From NCBI GenBank assembly GCA_023105745.1, contig JALGQZ010000009.1:16168564-16232563 (forward strand): 64,000 bases of DNA, written 5' to 3'. Made by a program: the position numbers and the translations under genes. Each line of letters begins with the position of its first letter. Position 1 is the first letter of the stretch. Below the pieces are notes generated by a model. It made no database searches and was not told the origin of the DNA. It worked only from the letters and a program-made list of their open reading frames with translations. The stretch is from Austropuccinia psidii. Its lineage: Eukaryota; Basidiomycota; Pucciniomycetes; Pucciniales; Sphaerophragmiaceae. Positions 36,701 through 46,198 of the stretch are shown in pieces.

Positions 36701-36888
36701 CTTTCATGGGTGACCTTGAAGGTTTCTTGAAATATAGGTGGGTTGGGTGATAAGGGTGTTTCATAAGGATCTCTTGACAAAGGTGGTCTTTCCAAAGGTG
36801 GGTTAAGGTCTTGAGGCATTGGCTCATTGACTGGTCTCACCTTTTTCAGGACTGATTTGTATTTGGCTGCTAAAATTTGGTGATCCAT
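33772..36888 (-). pseudogene. pol: Pol of element D: RT, RNase H and integrase (1001-aa frame plus frameshifted tail)
   Basis: It starts at ATG 36888; no protease is included. RT spans about 115-345. The expected catalytic motif reads FIYD at 273-276, so the first of the two aspartates is replaced by Y. RNase H has D442, E484, D509 and D553. The integrase finger has H672, H677, C707 and C710, and the core has D737, D794 and E829. No chromodomain is seen. The open frame ends at 33883, but the conserved-looking acidic tail continues in another frame to a stop near 33772, so a one-base loss near 33915 is likely. This copy should be inactive as an RT. How pol would be expressed so far from gag is unclear; splicing or an internal start are possible. 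Confidence 0.88.
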
Positions 36889-37004
36889 CTTTGATTAGTT
36901 TTTTTGATTCTTCTTCTTTCTTTTAATTATTTTCAAGAATTTGCTAGTGTCCTGAAATCTTGAGGTCTTCACAATTCTTCTGTCTTCTTTCTTTCATAAA
37001 AAAT

Positions 37005-37497
37005 GTAGTTTAAGGTCATACAGGACCTACAACTAGGTGTGTAACCCCTGTATATTAGGTATACAAGTCCTGCAGTTTAAGTCATGCAAGGACCTCCTGG
37101 CCTAATCCAAGGGCTTATCTTGTTTCTTGAGCTCCTTTGGGCTTGATTTTGGATTCCACTTGACTCTTGTTTTATTCTTCAATCTTCATGATTCCCACTT
37201 GGTGCAAGATTCTTCTGGTTGTTTTATTTCTTGATAAGGAATTTTTCTTGTCTTAATTGATGGCTTAGGACTCCACTTTGTTCATTCTGGCCAATTTGAT
37301 AATGATAAACACCTGTGAAACCCCTTGTTCCTGTTACACAAAGGGAGCAGTTTATTGTCATGCTGAGGACAAAAATGGTCCTTCAGCACTTCTCCTGACT
37401 AGGACAATCCCCTCCAGCTTCTTGGCTGTTATTATTTTTTATAAGTTTCCCTGCCCAAGTCTACAGGGGAAGCAGTTTACTGTCATGCTGAGGACCT
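37005..37497 (-). repeat. Hairpin motif array of element D, part 1 (4 copies)
   Basis: Plus-strand copies of the motif AGTTTA-arm-8-base loop-arm' at about 37005-37030 (arms GGTC/GACC), 37071-37096 (AGTC/GAC), 37347-37373 (TTGTC/GACAA) and 37471-37497 (TGTC/GACC). See 39106-41076 for the main array. Confidence 0.6.
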
Positions 37498-37973
37498 CTT
37501 GAGTCTTCAAGCTTATTTAAAATCCCAAGGGCAATTTGAGTTGAGTGTTTTACATCATCTTGTTGGTCCATCATGTTGAGTGAGTCCTGAGTTCATAATT
37601 AATCCAGTGAGTAATCCTTCATTCAATAAATCCTGACCACTTCTTCTTGAATTCCAAATGAGTTTCAATCCAGAATCAAAGAAGTGTCCAAGGTCTTGTG
37701 TTGTCCAAAGGTCAATCCATAAGGAACCCCTGCTTTTCTTCATATATAATCTTCTTCATTTTCAGTATTCTGAATAATTGTCCTATGATAAGTTGCTTCC
37801 CAATTCTCTTGATGTTGCTTAAAAATAATTTATGTCCTTTTTTTTTTTTTTATTCCTGAATTATTCCTGTTATAAAGAAAGGAAAAATAAAAAAATTGTA
37901 ATAATAAGGTGATTTAAAATTGATTTTAATATTAATTTATTGATATTTTTTAATAATATTTGTTTGGATAAGG

Positions 37974-37990
37974 GCCCCCCTCTCCATTTA
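37974..37990 (-). other. Internal polypurine tract of element D
   Basis: The plus strand reads CCCCCCTCTCCATTTAA, the same as the tract at the 3' LTR except for flanks. It lies about 1.1 kb before the pol start in sense direction. It could act as a central polypurine tract or be a relic of a duplicated 3' end. Element F has comparable runs near 61754 and 61976. Confidence 0.45.
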
Positions 37991-38180
37991 AAAATCTTGA
38001 GTTGGTTTTCAAATTTTGAAGAGGATATATTCTCATTCCCCCAAAACTTTCACTATAAGGGATAGTGTAAGAAATAAGTTTACCCACCCCTTATTTTTTA
38101 TAGTTTTTTTTTGATGAGGATAAATAATGATACAGTAAATATACATAATTTTATTTTAATGATGATTCAATAATAAGTTG

Positions 38181-38203
38181 CTTTTTTTTTTTTTTTTTTT
38201 TTT
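38181..38203. repeat. Homopolymer run of T (about 23)
   Basis: An uninterrupted T run in the spacer of element D. Confidence 0.8.
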
Positions 38204-39105
38204 AATTTAAGTATAAAATAACCATAGAGTGAGATATCTGAGTAAAAATCACAATTTAAGAGAAATAAGCCTGAATCACAATTAAGATCATGGAACTGTT
38301 TGGTTGAAGGTGGTAATCTGTGCCAATAAGTAAAAAATTGGTGTTCTTGAGAGTACTTATTATTAATATTACATAATTGAATGATCATAATTTGAGTCCT
38401 TTATTCATATAATGACCCTTATGATGCCACAACTCTTCCTTTTGGAATCATCATTGTGACTCAGACTTTATTTCAAGTCCATCCCCTTTATGGTTCAGAT
38501 TTTCTGTTACCCATAAATGCATTTGAGTTGTTAAGAAATATAAACAGTGAAATTGAAAATTTGTACAATTAAAAAAAACTCTTCTTTGCTTTTGGGGGGC
38601 TTTTTCAATTCCATTTGGAATAAACAGCACATTGAGGTGTTATTAATATGTAAATTCCCGAAATTATGTCATCAATTTATGAGTTTTTTAATATAAATAA
38701 CTCCTTCAGAGTTCAATTAATGCCTTCATGGCACAAATACTTTTATCTTTTCAAACAGGTTCCAATCACTCTCTTGTAATTGAAGAAATATTTCAAATAA
38801 ATTGATCATTTTTTTTTAAAAAGAATACTTGATGTAGAGTTTTTTTTTTTTTATATTGAAAAATTGAGCCAATTTAATGGCTCTTGTTGTGATAGTAGGA
38901 AAAGTGTAATAAAGATAATAAATAAAATATTCTTGAGCTCATGAATGGGATATGACCCTAATTCTTAGTGAAAATAAATAAGTGAGTTTGAAATAAATAA
39001 AAAATAAAAAATATGTTCAGAACATTCAAGTCAGTAAATATTTCTAATTATTCTTTATAATGACATAAAGTTATAAATTAAAAAAGAATAAGAAATGAAA
39101 CCTTA

Positions 39106-41076
39106 GGTAGTTTATAGTCTTGCCTAGGACTTATCCTCTTTCTGTAGTCCTTGTCCAATCTTTTTGAATACTTTAAATATGCAGTTTATGGTCTTGCCAA
39201 GGACCATTGGTTGATCGTGTTGTAATTTGAGTCCTAGTTGAGAATTTTTAGTGGGCAGTTTATGGTCTTGCCAAGGACCACAGATTTTATTTTTGTTGTT
39301 TTTGTTGATATTGGCTTGATTTCATGTTGATATTTGAAGGGGCAGTTTATGGTCTTGCCAAGGACCATATGTTTTTGTTGATATTTGAAAGTGCACTTTA
39401 TGGTCCTGCCAAGAACCTTTGATTACTTTTTCCTTATTATTGTTGAAAACTTGAGTGATTTATTGTTGATATTAGAAGGGGAAGTTTATGGTCTTGCCAA
39501 GGACAATATCTTGTTGATATTTGAAAGTGCACTTTATGGTCTTGCCAAGGACCTTTGATTACTTTTTCCTGATTATTGTTGAAAATTTGAGTGATTTATT
39601 GTTGATATTAGAAGGGGCAGTTTATGGTCTTTCCAGGGACCATTGGTTTATTTTTGATTATTGTTAATAATTTGAGTGGGCAGTTTATGGTCTTGCCAAG
39701 GACCATATCTTGTGTCCAGGCACCTGATTGTTGCCTTTGGGGTTTCATGGCATGTGATTTATTTTCAAAGCCAAGTTGTATAAGTAGTTCAAACAGTTTA
39801 TAGTCTTATTGAGGACTCATTTTCACTTTAAAAGCATATTTAAGCTCATAAAATAAGAGAAATATTTTATTAATGTTGAATACCTGTAGAAGCCAAATAA
39901 AATATATTAGTATAGTTATTATTCAAAATAAGAAAGCATAAAAGATAAAATAGCAGTTTAAAGCCTTGCTTAGGGCTTGCATTGTCCTTTATGGCCATTA
40001 TCAAAAAAACAAAAGAAAAGCAAAACAAGCAGTTTAAAGCCTTTCCCAGGGCTCTTTTATTTATAGCCCTATAGCCTAAAAAATTCATAAAAAAATAATT
40101 CATTTGAAATAAGTAAACCCAGCAGTTTAAAGCCATGCTGAGGGCTTTTTTTCTGTGTCAGCCCAATATAATTATAAAAAATAAACCATCAGTTTTAAGC
40201 CTTGATTAGGGCTTTTTATTAATTTAATAACTTAAAATAAAAGACATTGTTAGTAATTAAAAGGCCAATAAATGAAAATTAGCCAGGATTCTCAAAAAAA
40301 AGCAAAACAAGCAGTTGAAAGCCTTGCTTAGGGCTTATTTGTTATTTTTTATTGTTACTTTATCTGTAGCAAAGAGGCTTTTTCATTCTTATTTATAGCC
40401 CTGTAGAGTAAAAAATCAATTAGCAAATTCAAAAAGCAGAATTATAATTCATAAAAGAACTAAGCAGTTTTAAGCCATGCTGAGGGCTTTTTTTTTATAG
40501 CCCTGCAGGATATCAAAAAAATAAAAAAATGAAAAATCAATTAGCCACTGAAATCATCAAAACTACAATTCATAAATGAATTAAGCAGTTTTAAGCCATG
40601 CTGAGGGCATGTATTGTTATTTGTAGCATTTGTATCCTGAGGGCTTTTTCCTTTTTTAATCCCTCATTCTGTTATATATATTGATCTTTCTTCTGTTATT
40701 TTATATATATTGATTGATAAAATCTGTAAAAAAATAAAATAAAATTGTCAATAAAATAATTAAGTCAATAAAATTATAAAATAATATAAAATTGAGCAGT
40801 TTAAAGCCATGCTGAGGGCTTTTTTGATTGTTTAATTAAATTTCTTGTAGAAATAAATGATCAGAAATTTTAAATTAATTTAGTTATAAAAAAATAAAAT
40901 AAAGTTTAATAATTAAAGAAAATCATCAGTTTAAAGCCTTGATGAGGGCTTTTTTTGATTGTTTAATTAAATTTCCTGTAGAAATAAATGATCAGAAATT
41001 TTAAATTAATTTAGTTATAAAAAATAAAATAATGTTTAATAATTAAAAAAAATCATCAGTTTAAAGCCTTGATGAG
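39106..41076 (-). repeat. Main hairpin motif array of element D (about 20 copies)
   Basis: Plus-strand copies share CAGTTTA, then a stem arm, an 8-base loop of the type TTGCCAAG or ATGCTGAG, then the complementary arm. Ten copies (39106-39820) use GGTC/GACC or AGTC/GACT arms, for example near 39106, 39181, 39255, 39342, 39393, 39481, 39528, 39617, 39680 and 39796. Ten more (39953-41076) use AAAGCC/GGCTTT arms, for example near 39953, 40028, 40121, 40187, 40310, 40462, 40583, 40795, 40925 and 41053. Arms change together, so pairing is kept. The intervening DNA is AT-rich and non-coding. Confidence 0.7.
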
Positions 41077-42121
41077 GGCTTTTTTTTTTGTTATTATTTT
41101 TATTTTTTTATTTTTTTTGTATTTATTATTTTTTTTTTTTTTACATGGGACTTATTAATTAGTCCTATTTAGCTAATCGGGTTGTACAGCCCGGTACTGG
41201 CTGTACAAGGTCAGCTTCCTATAACCTTGCTGCAACTCCTGCCTCCCGCATTTTTTTTCTTCTAGTTTCTTTATATTTTTTTACCTTTTTATTATCATTA
41301 TTATTTTATTTTTATTTTATTTTTTTTTTGCATTATGAACCTTAAACATCACTCATCGGTGTAATATTCCCCCCTCAACATACTTCAGGAAGTGGTTAGC
41401 GAGCCAGGCCAGTTCGTGACAAGCAGCGTAAGTCATTTCCCTGGTTATTTCCGCTCTTGGAGTGTGGCTTGTTCCCAATGATAGTACGGAAACCCAGTGA
41501 TCTTATCCTTCCGAGCCGCGCAAGCTAAATCCACCCTAACTAACACCACCCGTTTGTTATGCCTTTGTTTGTCCTATATTCCCCTATAGGTGCATCTGCT
41601 TCCAACGCCCACTGCTGTCGTAATTCTTCAAAAATCTCGTACTTTATTTACTGCTTTTGTGCCTTAACGCCCTCCTCGGACCTGAAGTGGTATTTTTTTT
41701 TTATTAGACGACTAATTTCCCTACCATTTCTCCTGTTGTATTATGGTGGTTGGTAAGTCATGTAGCCTTACTCCTCTTCAGTATATCTCGGTCATTCGAT
41801 CCGTATTTTATGTGACGGGTACCATTGGCCGTTCTGCAAGGTAGTGGCACGGCTTCTGACTGCACCCGATAAGCAAAATGTTTTATGGATTCCACGCTAG
41901 CTAAAGTCGGTTGCCATTGAACTTCCTGCAGCTTTATCTACTAATGCTTTGATATATTTTTTTTATTATAGGTATCATCTGATGTAGGATTTTGAGGGCT
42001 TTTAATAAGGTGAACCCTGGTATTGTCGGAGTGCAGTAGAAGAGATACCAGGGTTATCGGTTGATGCTGTCTCAAGAGTACCTTCCATACCACGCTAGTT
42101 TGGATTATTCAAAAAAAAGAG

Positions 42122-42298
42122 TATAAATAGGACTCCGATCTTCCTATTTTCCCCATTCCCACTAATCCACCAGTCTATTTTTTTATTTATTGGATTGTTG
42201 CGTTAACTTGACACTTGAGGTATGTCCTTGTTCTAGCTTAATTCAATCCCACTGTGTAGAGTAGCCCTCACTGAGCTCGGAGAACTCCTCTTTTGCAG
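42122..42298 (+). promoter_or_regulatory. TATA box and 5'-UTR intron of the cargo gene
   Basis: TATAAATA at 42122-42129 is followed about 90 bases later by GTATGT at 42220 and a pyrimidine-rich acceptor TTTTGCAG ending at 42298. The 79-base intron would be normal for a fungus. The ATG follows 19 bases after it. Confidence 0.45.
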
Positions 42299-42317
42299 TC
42301 TCCCATCCTGTTTCAAA

Positions 42318-42728
42318 ATGAGCTTTGATAACCCCGTATACTCGTCTACTTTCTTAAAGGCAATCAAGCCTTTTACAATTGAAGAGTTCGAGGAACTGGT
42401 TTTTGGTACTCCGGCAACGCCTATCAAGCGATCCATGTGGGAATGGGTCACCTCGATAACTCCCCCTTTGACACCAGCTCTTGCTGATCCCTCCTTCAGC
42501 TCTACCCGATCCTCATCACCTGAGGAGGAGCCTCCATTGGCGGCTTTGGCCTTTTATACCTTCATAAATGGCGATTACCTCCCCAAGCTTTTCGTCGAGG
42601 ATCCCGAGACCTTTTTTTCAATCGGACAGGCTTCCAACTCTCCAGGGTCCAAGAACCCCGCTCCCTATACGTATGAATTGCGCCCGTGTGGTCCAGATGG
42701 TCGTGCAATAACCTCCCATTTTAAATAA
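42318..42728 (+). CDS. Cargo ORF in element D (136 aa), unknown protein
   Basis: Starts ATGAGCTTTGAT and ends TAAATAATAA. The product has a normal amino-acid mix: an acidic N-terminal helix-like part (TIEEFEELVFG), a central proline/serine-rich linker with SSPEEEPP, and a C-terminal part rich in P, Y and G. No domain is recognised. Codon use is GC-richer than the retrotransposon genes around it. It is antisense to D and has its own promoter-like upstream region, so it is not a Gag or Pol piece. It could be a truncated host gene. Confidence 0.45.
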   Translation: MSFDNPVYSSTFLKAIKPFTIEEFEELVFGTPATPIKRSMWEWVTSITPPLTPALADPSFSSTRSSSPEEEPPLAALAFYTFINGDYLPKLFVEDPETFFSIGQASNSPGSKNPAPYTYELRPCGPDGRAITSHFK

Positions 42729-43137
42729 TAAGTAAGCCAACAATTTTTTTTTTTGTTTTTTTTTAATAATAATTTGGCGTTAAAATCTTTTTAGTGAAGC
42801 GAGGTGTGTTGACCAGTACGCACAAGGTGGATTCTAGCAAACGCCACCTTTAGTTTTAATTGCGTCCTCATCCATTACCGTTGTAGTTACTAGGCAGCTT
42901 GGTCGTCTTAGCGGCATCAACCATTTGAGCTACCACTTTGTATACTGTAGCTGTAGTTGCTTAGTTGTCTGCAATCACTTGCTGATTAATGATGATTCTA
43001 TTTGTGATGTTAACATATTGGACATGTCCAATATTCCATGGATACAAGAGCCAAGGTACTCGTTCCGGGCTCTGCAGCAATACAGCCCAAGTTTCTTCTT
43101 AGCCAAATACTCCGTTTCTGGAATTTGAGACCCAAAA

Positions 43138-43646
43138 AGAACATCCTTGAGATGGTAGTTGAGAGGAGAAGTTGATTATCTAAGTTAAATTCAAAAACAA
43201 AGACAATTAATTTCTCTCTTTTTTTTTTTTTATTTATTTATTATTATTTATATATTTATTTATTATTATAAAAAGGTAATAATAAATAAGAAAAAGGTAT
43301 AAAAAGAAATAAGAGGATAAAATAATAATATGAATCAATAATAAAGATAAAATGATAGTCTGCAATTGACTTCATAAAAAATATCTCCTGTTTTGTAAAA
43401 AAAAATGAAATATTCAAAGTTAATGCAAGTTTTCATATAGTTTTCATTTCCAAGTATAATTTAAGGGGAGACTGCTTCTGTCTTTGTCCCTTTTCTTCTT
43501 CAAATCTTACATAAATTTAAGCTTTTTTTTTTCAATTTAATATGAAAGAAAATTTGAATTGTAAAGAGGAAACATAAATTTGTGAAATATGAAAAATTGA
43601 AGAGATAAATAATGATAATATCAATGAAAATAGGATGGATGATTAA
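43138..43646. other. AT-rich spacer, no gene seen
   Basis: Homopolymer-rich AT DNA between the cargo segment and accessory gene 2. Confidence 0.5.
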
Positions 43647-44372
43647 TCAAGGAATTGAGGACTTAGCAGGTGCTATTTCTTGAATTGAAGTCCTTTGCCC
43701 CAGAATCTTTCTTACTAGCCCTTGTTTGATAAAATTTCCTCCCCTGCATTCTTCTCTTTTAAAATTTTTGAAGAGATATTCTTGACAGAAGAAGTTCCAA
43801 TCTTCTGTATTAAATTTAGTTGCACCCTTTTTAAGGCTGAAGATTGTTGGTATAAGTGCTTCTTCCCAGTGGTATTCCCATTTGGCCTTTTTTACAATAT
43901 AACTTCCTGAGATTTTGCTAATTTGTCCATTTTTAATTTCAAAATCTTGGAGGTTGAACCAATCTTCACATTCCCAGGTTCTCCAAAATAATGATTTCCT
44001 AAGGTGTCCATCCATGTTGAATATTTCATTCCAGTATGGGTTTCCAAGGTTTCCTTCAACTCCATCCCAGGTCAGTAAATCCAAGAATTCATACTTTGTG
44101 AGGTTGAATCCAGGTAATTCTTTCCATGGATGACAAATGACAGTTTCTGATAGTGATTTTTCTTGTTCAAAGATGTCCTCAAACTCAATATATGGAAGGA
44201 CAATGGTGGAAATATAAGGACAGGGTTCTGGTTTTATTTTCAAGAACCAGTCAGGATTTTCCTCCATTTCTTGTTGATTAATGTAATTGGCCCAAGCTTC
44301 TTTGTCTTCTATCCAGTTGATATCTGTGTCCATTGACCAGGCATTTTCTTCAGTTGATGGCCATGATTGCAT
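43647..44372 (-). CDS. Accessory gene 2 of element D (241 aa), novel family
   Basis: An intact frame from ATG 44372. The product is acidic and unusually rich in W, F and Y. It contains LPYIEFEDI at 59-67, LPGFNLTKYEFLDLL at 86-100 and GNLGNPYW at 107-114. All three blocks recur in the same order in accessory gene 1, so the two are tandem paralogues. Its C-terminus becomes basic. No known domain, signal peptide or membrane segment is seen. It lies in the same orientation as gag and pol, between them, so it is part of the element rather than a bystander. Function unknown. Confidence 0.75.
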   Translation of the reverse strand: MQSWPSTEENAWSMDTDINWIEDKEAWANYINQQEMEENPDWFLKIKPEPCPYISTIVLPYIEFEDIFEQEKSLSETVICHPWKELPGFNLTKYEFLDLLTWDGVEGNLGNPYWNEIFNMDGHLRKSLFWRTWECEDWFNLQDFEIKNGQISKISGSYIVKKAKWEYHWEEALIPTIFSLKKGATKFNTEDWNFFCQEYLFKNFKREECRGGNFIKQGLVRKILGQRTSIQEIAPAKSSIP

Positions 44373-44520
44373 TTTGTAGGATTTGGTGGGTTTGAAAGTG
44401 TCAAAAGGTAATAAGATTTGAAAATTTTATCAATTTTATTTATAAAAATAGTTTAAGAGTAGGTTTAATGGGTTTTTGGATGGTAATTTTGGGTAAGAAT
44501 CTGGATATTCCTCTTTGATA

Positions 44521-45210
44521 AGGCAGGAGGTCACTGCCTAGTGATTTTTGATTTGGGTGAGTGAAATGGTGATTTTGGTTGCTAAGAATGATTTTCCTCT
44601 TTGATGAGGCAGGAGGTCACTGCCTAATGATCTTTGGACTTTTGTGTTTTTTTTATTGGTGAGTGGGATTATTGATTTGATTTAATGAGAGTTAATATTC
44701 CTCTTTGATAAGGCTGGAGGCCACTGCCTAATGATTAATGGAGTTGAGATCTGACTATTTTATTTGATTTTTGATTATTAGAGCTTTTATGTGTCTTCAA
44801 GATGGGCCTTGATGGTTTGAAATTTAATTGGTCCATTAATTATTGAGTAATTTGATCATTGGTTTTGTCAGAAACCTCCAAAATTTTCAGCAATTCCTTG
44901 ATTTCTTCAATTTCTTGGTTTCTTGACATTGATTAAGTATCCTTTAAGTGCCAAAGGTTGTCTTTGTTGATATAATCATCTTCAGCTTTCATTATTGAAT
45001 ATTTATTAATAATTTGGTCTTCTTTTATTAATTCTTCCCCATAGGATCAAAAATTGGGTAATTGGCCATGTTGGAGGTGATTGATATTTTTAATGTAAGT
45101 TTTTTTTGTTTTTTATTTTATATTTATTATTTTTATTTTTTTTTTATTTTTTTTTTTGAGAGATAATTTGTTAATGAATTTCCTCTTTGTTAAGGCAGGA
45201 AGTCACTGCC
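44521..45210 (-). repeat. Second hairpin repeat family between the accessory genes (4 copies)
   Basis: CCTCTTTGATAAGGCAGGAG-type units at about 44521-44539, 44607-44625, 44711-44729 and 45192-45210. Each has arms AGGCAG and CTGCCT around a 7-base loop (third copy AGGCTGGAGGCCACTGCCT). The preceding TTCCTCTTTG is shared by all four. Confidence 0.6.
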
Positions 45211-45303
45211 ATGGAGAAAAAAAAAGAAAAAGAAACTAATGATACATTGATGAATGATACTGATACATTGTTAGGGAAAAATTGTTGAGTTTGTTGATTT
45301 TAT

Positions 45304-46198
45304 TTAAAGTTGAACTCCCCCAAGTGGGAAAGGTGAGTGTCTGTTGAGTAACCTGGCCAAAATAAGGTCTTTGAGGGCTTCCACAAAGTTATTTCTTTCC
45401 TCAATCTCTGGTTCTGATGGAAATTCTGACCACCATAAGTCTTCATCAATGAATATATATCCATCTCCAATCCATTTTATTCTTCCAGTTTGGTATGTTG
45501 ATCCATTTAATCCAAGGTACCACTGGGCCCATATTTGATTGAAGTAGAGTCCTCTTCTTGGTAAAATTCCCATTGAAAATGTTTTATCCCAGAATTGATT
45601 TGAGAGGTTTCCTTTAATTCCTCTTCAGTTAACAGTTCTAGGAATTGGATTTTGTTCAAGTTTGCTCCTGGAAGTTGACATAAATATTTGTCTTCACATA
45701 AAATTTCTTGAGCATCATCCCCATAAATGTCTTCAAAGGTGATGTATGGAAGGTAAATGTAATTGTATTCATTTTCTAAGATGGATTCTGTTTCATCCTC
45801 TTCATTGGGAGGTTGCTGGATGAATTCAGGGTTTTCAAGTTGCCATTCATAAGGTTCTTCTTGGTTGTTCAATGTTCTGTCCAAGAAGTTGATATGGTAT
45901 GTGTCTTTTAAATTTTTGTCTCTTTCTTCCATAATTATGAGGTCTTTTTCAATTTCATTTATAATTTCTTCATCTGAGAGCTCATGATGCTCACTAAATC
46001 TGACTTTCTTCTTTTTGGGTTTAGGTTTGAAAGGGTTTCCATGTATTTTCTCATTTCCATCTACTAAAATCTGGAAAGTTTCTTCCTTACTGTTAATTGG
46101 CTTGTAAATTATATTGGGTAATTCATCATCAGAGGTTGAGTCTTCAAGTTGTCTTTTCAGGTTGTTTGGCCATTGGGTATTTGTAAATCTTGACCAAA
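45304..46198 (-). pseudogene. Accessory gene 1 of element D, one frameshift, paralogue of accessory gene 2
   Basis: The frame with ATG 45932 is open upstream to about 46198 without another ATG, overlapping the end of the protease frame by about 40 bases. That upstream part encodes a basic KPKPKKKK patch and acidic stretches. From ATG 45932, LPYITFEDI is at 61-69 and LPGANLNKIQFLELL at 87-101. After about 45620 the similarity to accessory gene 2 continues in another frame down to 45304, so a one-base loss is likely. The overlap suggests that this gene was expressed by frameshift from gag-protease. Function unknown. Confidence 0.7.

Larger units (their letters stand above)
41150..43137 (+). other. 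Compositionally foreign, host-like segment inside element D
   Basis: CpG dinucleotides and balanced base use return here (for example CCGAGCCGCGC near 41513) while both sides are AT-rich and CpG-poor. It contains a plus-strand gene (42318-42728) with TATA box and leader intron, and another intron-like pair: GTAAGT at 41753 and TACTAAT-TTATAG ending at 41971. It lies antisense to D. I see no terminal repeats or target duplications. A captured host gene fragment is the likeliest explanation. Confidence 0.5.

Noticed and set aside
37005..41076. CRISPR array
   Set aside because: Units are irregularly spaced, the conserved part is a short hairpin with variable arms, spacers are AT-rich and uneven, and the context is a eukaryotic retrotransposon.
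39953..41076. Bacterial-type terminators (stem followed by T run on the plus strand)
   Set aside because: The GGCTTTTTT ends mimic them, but the arrays lie in a eukaryotic element and occur many times without genes.
41559..41756. 65-codon frame spliced at 41753-41971 as a cargo gene exon
   Set aside because: The splice signals look good, but the joined frame stops after five codons and the peptide is not convincing.
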